Positions 57,297 through 64,000 of a stretch of 64,000 nucleotides of DNA are shown piece by piece. A program made the position numbers and the translations under genes. Where the stretch lies: assembly GCF_018129405.1 (NCBI RefSeq), contig NZ_JAFCLP010000003.1:1-64000 (forward strand), read 5' to 3'. This stretch comes from Bradyrhizobium iriomotense (lineage in GTDB: Bacteria; Pseudomonadota; Alphaproteobacteria; Rhizobiales; Xanthobacteraceae). The notes under the pieces are model-generated. The model worked only from the letters and a program-made list of their open reading frames with translations, searched no databases and was not told where the DNA came from. How positions within the stretch are numbered: the stretch's first letter is position 1; every line of letters begins with the position of its first letter.

Positions 57297-58751
57297 GTGT
57301 ATCTCGGCATCGACATCGGCACGTCCGGTGTGAAGGCGGTTCTCGTGAACGACGCCGGCGCGGTGATCGCGACGGCGGCGCGCGAGCTCGCGCTGTCGCA
57401 TCCGGCACCGCTGTGGTCCGAGCAGGATCCCGACGCCTGGGTCGAGGGCGCGATCGGTGCGGTCGACGATCTCGCGAGTCATCATCCGCGCGAGGTTGCG
57501 CGGGTTGCCGGCATCGGGCTGTCAGGCCAGATGCATGGCGCGACGCTGCTGGGCGAAGACGGACGCCCGCTGCGTCCCGCGATCCTCTGGAACGACGGCC
57601 GTTCGCAGGCCGAATGCGCCATACTGGAGCGACGCTGTCCGTCGCTGCACGCCATCGCCGGCAATCTGGCGATGCCCGGCTTCACCGCGCCAAAGCTGTT
57701 TTGGGTCGCGCGGCACGAGCCGGAGATATTTGCGCGTATCGCAAAAGTGCTGCTGCCGAAGGCCTATGTCCGCTACCGGCTGACCGGCGAGATGGTCGAG
57801 GACATGTCGGATGCGGCCGGCACGCTGTGGCTCGATGTCGGCGAGCGCCGCTGGTCGGCGCTGCTGCTGCACGCGACCGGCCTCGATCTGCATCACATGC
57901 CGCGCCTCGTCGAGGGCAGCGCGGTGAGCGCAGTGCTCGCGCCGGAATACGCGCAGCGTTGGGGCATGGCCAAAGACGTCGTGGTCGCGGGCGGCGCCGG
58001 CGACAACGCGGCGAGTGCGATCGGGCTCGGCGCCATTGCACCCGGCGATGCCTTCCTGTCGCTTGGCACCTCCGGCGTGGTGTTCCGCGTCACCGATCGT
58101 TTCGCGCCGGCACCGGCTTCCGCCGTGCATGCCTTCTGCCACGCGCTGCCCGGCCTCTGGCACCAGATGGGCGTGATGCTGTCGGCCGCGGCTTCGCTGG
58201 CCTGGCTGTCCGATGTGATGGAGACGCCCGCCGCGGCGCTCTTGGCGCCGCTCGGCGAGCGCGTCGACGGGCCGAGTCCCATAAAATTCCTGCCTTATCT
58301 CGATGGCGAGCGCGCGCCGCACAACGATGCGGCCGCGAGCGGCGCCTTCGTCGGCCTGCGCGGCGCGACCGGGCGTTCCCAGATCGTGCAGGCCGTGGTC
58401 GAAGGCGTCGCCTTCGCTGCGCGCGACAATCTGGCGGCCCTGAGCACGGCGAGCGGGCCGATCACTGAACTCGACCTCGTCGGCGGCGGTTCGCGCTCGC
58501 CGCTCTGGGCGCAGATCTGCGCCGACGTGCTTGGCATTCCCGTCCACCGCGTCGAGGAGGGCGAGGTGGGTGCCGCGCTCGGCGCCGCACGGCTCGGCCG
58601 CATCGCCGCCACCGGCGAAGCTCCGGCAGAGGTCTGCACCCGTCCGCGGCGGCTTGCGAGCTTCGCACCCCGCGCATCCGTGACCGCCGCCTATGACGAA
58701 GCCTATCGCCGCTGGCGTGCGCTTTATCCCGCATTGAAGGAGTCTCTCTAA
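57297..58751 (+). CDS. xylB: Xylulokinase
   Basis: A 484-residue FGGY carbohydrate kinase that phosphorylates D-xylulose. It begins YLGIDIGTSGVKAVLVNDAG (ATP site), has IGLSGQMHGATLLGEDGRPL near 75 (the xylulokinase-typical Gln-Met-His), GGAGDNAASAIGLGAIAPGD near 235, and GGGSRSPLWAQICADVLGIP near 400. The start is a GTG with an AGGAGG ribosome site. Immediately followed by xylA. Confidence 0.9.
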   Translation: MYLGIDIGTSGVKAVLVNDAGAVIATAARELALSHPAPLWSEQDPDAWVEGAIGAVDDLASHHPREVARVAGIGLSGQMHGATLLGEDGRPLRPAILWNDGRSQAECAILERRCPSLHAIAGNLAMPGFTAPKLFWVARHEPEIFARIAKVLLPKAYVRYRLTGEMVEDMSDAAGTLWLDVGERRWSALLLHATGLDLHHMPRLVEGSAVSAVLAPEYAQRWGMAKDVVVAGGAGDNAASAIGLGAIAPGDAFLSLGTSGVVFRVTDRFAPAPASAVHAFCHALPGLWHQMGVMLSAAASLAWLSDVMETPAAALLAPLGERVDGPSPIKFLPYLDGERAPHNDAAASGAFVGLRGATGRSQIVQAVVEGVAFAARDNLAALSTASGPITELDLVGGGSRSPLWAQICADVLGIPVHRVEEGEVGAALGAARLGRIAATGEAPAEVCTRPRRLASFAPRASVTAAYDEAYRRWRALYPALKESL

Positions 58752-60074
58752 GTGAACGCGCCAGCCAAATTCTTCGATGCAACGACGCCCGTTGCCTTTG
58801 CCGGCAAGGATGCGGCGAACACGCATGCCTTCCGCTGGTACGACAAGGACCGCCTCGTACATGGCCGCAGGCTCGAAGATCATTTGCGCTTTGCGGTCTG
58901 CTATTGGCATTCCCTGTGCTGGCCCGGCGGCGATCCCTTCGGCGGCGAGACATTTTTGCGGCCCTGGCATCACGGCAGCGATCCGATGGCGATGGCACGC
59001 GCCAAGGCCGATGTCGCCTTCGAGCTGTTCCGCCTGCTTGACGTGCCCTTCTTCACCTTCCACGACGTCGATGCGGCGCCGGAAGGGGACTCGCTCAGCG
59101 AGTCCGTCGCCAACCTCAACGCGATCGCCGATGTCTTCGAAGCGAAGATGGAATCGGCAAAAGTCCGCCTGCTCTGGGGCACCGCAAACCTGTTCACGCA
59201 TCGCCGCTACATGGCGGGCGCCGCAACCAACCCGGACCCCGACATCTTCACCTATGCCGCCGGCCAGGTTCGCGCTGCGCTTGAGGTGACGCACCGGCTC
59301 GGCGGCCAGAACTATGTGCTGTGGGGCGGCCGCGAGGGCTACGAGACACTGCTCAACACCGATCTGAAGCGCGAGCTCGACCAGCTCGGCCGCTTCGTCT
59401 CGCTCGTCGTCGAGCACAAGCACAAGATCGGTTTCAAGGGCCCGATCCTGATCGAGCCCAAGCCCAAGGAGCCGACCAAGCATCAATACGACTTCGATGT
59501 CGCCACCTGCTACGGCTTCCTCGAACGCTACGACCTGCTCAAGGACGTCAAGCTCAACATCGAGCAGAACCACGCTATCCTCGCCGGGCACTCCTTCCAT
59601 CACGAGGTCGCGCTCGCCGAAGCGCTCGGTGTGTTCGGTTCGCTCGACATCAACCGCGGCGACGATCTGCTGGGATGGGACACCGACCAGTTCGCGATGA
59701 ACGTGAGCGAGTTGTCGCTGGTGTTCCACGAGATCCTGAACCACGGCGGCTTCACCTCGGGCGGGCTCAATTTCGACGCCAAGATCCGCCGCCAGTCGAT
59801 CGACCCTGACGATCTCATTCACGCCCATGTCGGCTCGATGGATGCCTGCGCGCGCGCCTTTCTCGCCGCCGCCGACATGCTCGATGCCGGCGCCCTCACT
59901 GCGCCGCTCGACAAGCGTTATGAGGGCTGGGCCGGCCCCGAGGGCCGCGCCATTCTCGGCGGCCAGCGCTCGCTCGCCGATCTCGCCGACCGTGCGATGA
60001 GTCCCGGCTTCGATCCGCAGCCGCGGTCGGGCCGGCAGGAATATCTGGAATCCCTGGTCAACCGCTATGTCTGA
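58752..60074 (+). CDS. xylA: Xylose isomerase
   Basis: A 440-residue group II xylose isomerase (long form with N-terminal extension). The active-site blocks are [13 protein letters not shown] near 97 (catalytic His), [20 protein letters not shown] near 185, [18 protein letters not shown] near 230 (metal-binding Glu and Lys) and [18 protein letters not shown] near 295. It starts with GTG immediately after the xylB stop, with AAGGAG upstream. Together with XylB it converts D-xylose to xylulose 5-phosphate. Confidence 0.93.
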   Translation: MNAPAKFFDATTPVAFAGKDAANTHAFRWYDKDRLVHGRRLEDHLRFAVCYWHSLCWPGGDPFGGETFLRPWHHGSDPMAMARAKADVAFELFRLLDVPFFTFHDVDAAPEGDSLSESVANLNAIADVFEAKMESAKVRLLWGTANLFTHRRYMAGAATNPDPDIFTYAAGQVRAALEVTHRLGGQNYVLWGGREGYETLLNTDLKRELDQLGRFVSLVVEHKHKIGFKGPILIEPKPKEPTKHQYDFDVATCYGFLERYDLLKDVKLNIEQNHAILAGHSFHHEVALAEALGVFGSLDINRGDDLLGWDTDQFAMNVSELSLVFHEILNHGGFTSGGLNFDAKIRRQSIDPDDLIHAHVGSMDACARAFLAAADMLDAGALTAPLDKRYEGWAGPEGRAILGGQRSLADLADRAMSPGFDPQPRSGRQEYLESLVNRYV

Positions 60075-60086
60075 GGAACGCCGCTG

Positions 60087-60844
<758 letters not shown>

Positions 60845-60845
<1 letters not shown>

Positions 60846-61915
60846 TGGCTATGCCCATGGAATCCCCGATCAGCTTCACCAATGTCGGCAAGATCCGATG
60901 GTGGCAGCGCGGCATCTTCGCCTCGCAGACCGGCTACGTTCTGCTCGCGCTGGCGGTCCTGCTGGTGATCATGCATTTCGCCAGCCCGTACTTCTTCACC
61001 GAAGGCAACATGCAGAACGTGGCGAAGAACTTTTCCTTCATCGCCATTGCCACGCTCGGCGTCACCTTCGTGATCATCACCGGCGGCATCGATCTGTCGG
61101 TCGGCTCGATGATGTGCTTCTCCGCCATGATCACCTCGATGGTGATGACCGAGCTGTCGGCGCCCGGCTCGCCGTTGGTGCACATGGCGGCCGACGGCAA
61201 GACCGTGCTCGCCAATGTGCCCGGCCTGATCCTGCTGATCTCGCTCCTCGCCGGCCTCGGCGTCGCGCTGATCGCGGGGCTCGTCAACGGCTTCTGCATC
61301 GCCATGCTCGGCCTGTCGCCCTTCGTCACCACGCTCGGCATGCTCTCGATCGTGCGCGGGCTCGGCTATGTCGTCTCCAACGGCCGCGGCAGTTTCCCGG
61401 GCGGGCCGGACGCCGATTATTTCTATGCGCTCACCTCGGGCGACGTGCTCGGCGTGCCCGTGCCGTTTATCTATCTCGTGATCCTCGCGCTGACGATGGC
61501 GGTGGTGCTGCACCACACCTCGTTCGGCCGCCACGTCTTCGCGCTCGGCGGCAACGAGAAGGCGGCCGAGCTGACCGGCATCCCAGTGGTGCGGGTGAAG
61601 ATCGAGGTCTATGTGATCTGCGCGCTCGCCGCAGGGCTCCAGGGCATCATCATCTCCGGCTGGCTCGGATCGGCGCCGGCCAACATGGCGACGTCCTATG
61701 AGCTCAACGTGATCGCGGCGGCCGTGATCGGCGGTGCCAACCTTGCCGGCGGCATCGGCGGCCCGCTCGGGGCCATCGTCGGCTGCGTGCTGCTCGAGGT
61801 GATCCGCAACGGTCTCGTGCTGGCGCAGGTCTCCTCCTACTGGCAGCAGACGCTGGTGGGCGTGATCATCATTCTGGCCGTGCTGGTCGATCGCATCCGC
61901 TCGCGAATGACCTGA
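60845..61915 (+). CDS. Sugar ABC transporter permease
   Basis: A 356-residue permease of the RbsC/XylH/FrcC family with about ten membrane segments. Landmarks are VTFVIITGGIDLSVGSMMCF near 70, TTLGMLSIVRGLGYVVSNGR near 160 and FALGGNEKAAELTGIPV near 240, followed by the EAA-like GIPVVRVKIEVYVICA loop. An ATG at 60845 overlapping the ATPase stop is the natural start; earlier codons lie in the ATPase gene. Confidence 0.87.
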
Positions 61916-62009
61916 CGTGACGTCGTCTCGGGAAGGCAACGAAAATGCCGCCTGTCCGCTTCCCGGGCGCTTTCGAAAGGATGGGCACCAAACAAGGGTG
62001 GAGGAGACA

Positions 62010-62942
62010 ATGAGGAAACTGCTTCTTGCCGGCATCGCTGTTGCGATGATGGCGACGCCGGCGCTTGCCGCGAACTACCGCTTCGTCATCGTGCCCAAGG
62101 CGATGAACAATCCGTTCTTCGACTTCGCGCGTGACGGTTGCCTGAAGCGCGCCAAGGAGCTCGGCAATATCGAGTGCATCTACAAGGGTCCGGTCGAGCA
62201 CGAGCCGGCGACGCAGGCGCAGATCATCCAGGACTTCGTCACCCAGAAGGTCGACGGCCTCGCCATCTCGGTCGCCGACGTCGCGGCGATGACCAAGTCG
62301 ATCGAGGCGGCGACGGCCGCCGGCATTCCCGTCATCACCTTCGATGCCGACGCGCCCGGCTCCAAGCGCATCGCCTATATCGGCACCAACAACAAGGAGT
62401 TCGGCTTAGCCCTCGGCAAGCAGCTGCTGAAGATGCGGCCGGATGGCGGCAAGTATGCGATGGTCTCGGGCGGTCCTGGCGCCAAGAACCTCGCTGAGCG
62501 CGTCGATGGCGTTCGCGAGGCGCTGAAGGGGTCGAAATGGACCGAGGTTGCGGGCTCGCCGACCTTCTGCAACGACGATCCAGCGCTCGCGGTCCAGCAG
62601 ATGACGGATATGCGCACCGCCACGCCCGATCTCGCCGCCATCGTTCCCATCGGGGGTTGGCCGATGTTCGCCCCCGAAGGCTTCAAGGCCTTCGCGTCCA
62701 GGAACAAGAAGGACATCGATTCCGGCAAGTTCACGCTGGTCGTCGCCGATACGCTGAAGATGCAGCTCGAGCTGCTGCGTGACGGCTATGCCAATGCGCT
62801 GGTCGGCCAGCGTCCGTTCGAGATGGGCGAGAAGGCGATGGATACGCTGCTCGCCATCAAGAAGGGCGAGAAGGTGCCGGAGATCGTCTACACCGGCCTC
62901 GACCTCGTCACCAAGGACAACGTCGCGCAGATGCTGAAGTAG
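62010..62942 (+). CDS. Sugar ABC transporter substrate-binding protein
   Basis: A 310-residue periplasmic binding protein with a signal peptide (MRKLLLAGIAVAMMATPALA). The mature start NYRFVIVPKAMNNPFFDFAR is characteristic of ribose/xylose-type cluster B binding proteins, and VITFDADAPGSKRIAYIGTN marks the hinge. The start follows GGAGGAGAC. It completes the transporter with the ATPase and permease; substrate is likely a pentose such as xylose. Confidence 0.87.
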   Translation: MRKLLLAGIAVAMMATPALAANYRFVIVPKAMNNPFFDFARDGCLKRAKELGNIECIYKGPVEHEPATQAQIIQDFVTQKVDGLAISVADVAAMTKSIEAATAAGIPVITFDADAPGSKRIAYIGTNNKEFGLALGKQLLKMRPDGGKYAMVSGGPGAKNLAERVDGVREALKGSKWTEVAGSPTFCNDDPALAVQQMTDMRTATPDLAAIVPIGGWPMFAPEGFKAFASRNKKDIDSGKFTLVVADTLKMQLELLRDGYANALVGQRPFEMGEKAMDTLLAIKKGEKVPEIVYTGLDLVTKDNVAQMLK

Positions 62943-63006
62943 GAGCGCCCGCCAGCCCCGCGCTCCTGCGTGCCTCTCCCGCTTGCGCTTGCCGCAAGCG
63001 GGAGAG
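62941..63006 (+). terminator. Tandem hairpins after the binding-protein gene
   Basis: AGGAGCGC/GCGCTCCT (62941-62967) is followed by a perfect 14-bp stem, CTCTCCCGCTTGCG (62974-62987) / CGCAAGCGGGAGAG (62993-63006), with a five-base loop. No T-run follows. They may partly end the transporter transcript or shield the upstream mRNA. Confidence 0.5.
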
Positions 63007-63043
63007 ATGATCTTTGGACTGCTGGAATGAAGACTGTAAGGCA

Positions 63044-64000
63044 ATGGGAATGAAGCGCTCGCGGCTCGGCTCTCTCGACGTCACCTCAATCGGTCTCGGT
63101 TCCGCCCCACTCGGCGGATTGTTCACCCCCGTCAGCGACGCGGATGCGGAAGCGACGATCGCGCGCGCCTGGACGGCCGGAATCCGCTTCTTCGATACCG
63201 CGCCGCTCTACGGCTTTGGCCTCGCGGAACGGCGGCTCGGTGCGTTCTTGCGGCAGCAGAAGCGCGAGTCCTACGCCGTCTCGACCAAGGTCGGCCGCCT
63301 GCTGCGCGCCCCCGATGGCGGCGCCGCCGAGGACGAACACTACAAGGGTACGCCGCGTGAGCGGCCCGTGTTCGATTTCAGTTATGACGGCGTGATGCGT
63401 TCGGTGGAGGAAAGTCTTGCCCGCCTCGGGCTCGACCGCGTCGACGTCCTGCTGGTGCACGATCCCGACGATCACTATGACGAGGCCGTCACGGGTGCCT
63501 TCCGCGCGCTGCAGCGCCTGCGCACTGAGGGCACGGTCAAAGCGATCGGCGCCGGCATGAACCAGTCGGAAATGCTCGTGCGCTTTGCCGAGGCCGTGCC
63601 GGTCGACTGCTTCCTGCTCGCCGGGCGCTATACGTTGCTCGACCAGGGCGCGCTGGACGCGCTGTTTCCGGTTTGCGCGGCCAGGAACATCGGCATCCTG
63701 CTCGGCGGCATCTACAACAGCGGCATTTTGGCCAATCCGCATGCGGGTGCGAAGTTCAACTATCAGGATGCCGACGCCGCGCTCGTCGCACGTGCGCTCA
63801 CGCTCGACGAGCTCTGCCGCAAGCACGGCACCGAGCTGAAGGCCGCCGCGCTGCAGTTCTGCATGGCTCACCCGGCGGTGACCGTTGCCGTGATGGGCGC
63901 GCGTAACGCCGGCGAAGTTGCCGACAACATCGCAATGTCGGAGCGGGCGGTGCCGCCGGCATTCTGGCAGGAGCTACGTGCGCGAAATCTCGTCGACGCC
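63044..64000 (+). CDS. Aldo/keto reductase (L-fucose/D-threo-aldose dehydrogenase-like), runs off the window
   Basis: The open frame runs past position 64000, so only the first 319 residues are seen. It is an aldo/keto reductase of the D-threo-aldose 1-dehydrogenase or pyridoxal 4-dehydrogenase branch. It begins RLGSLDVTSIGLGSAPLGGL; the catalytic Asp/Tyr are in FFDTAPLYGFGLAERRLG near 47, Lys in VSTKVGRLL near 78 and His in VLLVHDPDDH near 128. Two in-frame ATGs (63044, 63050) could start it. Its place after a sugar importer suggests oxidation of an aldose to its lactone, an alternative to the isomerase route. Confidence 0.82.
   Translation, partial: MGMKRSRLGSLDVTSIGLGSAPLGGLFTPVSDADAEATIARAWTAGIRFFDTAPLYGFGLAERRLGAFLRQQKRESYAVSTKVGRLLRAPDGGAAEDEHYKGTPRERPVFDFSYDGVMRSVEESLARLGLDRVDVLLVHDPDDHYDEAVTGAFRALQRLRTEGTVKAIGAGMNQSEMLVRFAEAVPVDCFLLAGRYTLLDQGALDALFPVCAARNIGILLGGIYNSGILANPHAGAKFNYQDADAALVARALTLDELCRKHGTELKAAALQFCMAHPAVTVAVMGARNAGEVADNIAMSERAVPPAFWQELRARNLVDA

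Overview
The window is chromosomal DNA of a Bradyrhizobium, close to B. japonicum/diazoefficiens. This rests on high GC with strong third-position bias, a BjaR1/BjaI-type quorum-sensing pair, a haloalkane dehalogenase I recognise as DbjA, a GcrA regulator, a SAM-II riboswitch, and several families of palindromic intergenic repeats typical of Bradyrhizobium. Names were assigned by reading the sequence and from memory of the families; no database search was run.

Layout. 1-1.9 kb: LuxR/LuxI pair with a near-perfect lux box between the genes and a small gene directly behind bjaI. 2.3-5.6 kb: a livHMGF-type ABC transporter lacking its binding protein. 5.8-10.9 kb: a secreted Ala/Pro/Thr-rich protein, a 53-residue zinc-ribbon gene, and a catabolic unit (glutamine-synthetase-like enzyme plus Rieske oxygenase) divergent from an IclR regulator. 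10.9-11.8 kb: PRC-barrel protein and truncated haemoglobin. 11.9-19.3 kb: aerobic benzoyl-CoA (box) pathway with boxR, benzoate-CoA ligase, an alpha/beta hydrolase, a DUF309 protein, boxC and boxB; boxA is absent. 19.5-25.1 kb: SDR, polysaccharide deacetylase, OmpA-like protein, small membrane protein, TetR regulator and dbjA. 25.7-33.6 kb: UPF0104 membrane protein, then the phosphate block phoR-pstSCAB-phoU-phoB with a Pho box before pstS. 33.8-38.7 kb: gcrA, argD-argF, hslO, apaG. 38.9-42 kb: opgC with two SGNH-type proteins. 42.2-47.9 kb: metZ behind a SAM-II riboswitch, dcd, an unknown protein, a MATE exporter. 48.1-52 kb: small secreted/low-complexity proteins, SRPBCC, VOC, AraC and Ogt. 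52.1-54.3 kb: tRNA-Gly with a 1.26-kb insert bounded by a 44-bp repeat of the tRNA 3' end and carrying one HEPN-like gene, then decayed DNA and a cysteine-rich secreted protein. 54.5-64 kb: XRE-cupin/GNAT/GNAT operon and a xylose-type locus (LacI, xylB, xylA, ABC transporter, aldo/keto reductase running off the end).

How it works together. Benzoate would be activated by the CoA ligase and attacked by BoxB/BoxC under BoxR, which senses benzoyl-CoA through a shikimate-kinase-like domain. A shared motif of the form TGCA-N6-TGCA lies before the ligase, before boxC (two sites) and, in its best form, before the livHMGF transporter, which suggests that the transporter imports the aromatic substrate. 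The most novel item is the integrase-less tRNA-bounded insert with the lone HEPN gene. Other notable items are the two-hairpin switch behind the SAM-II aptamer, the cluster of GANTC methylation sites between gcrA and argD, and a degenerate SGNH paralogue beside OpgC.
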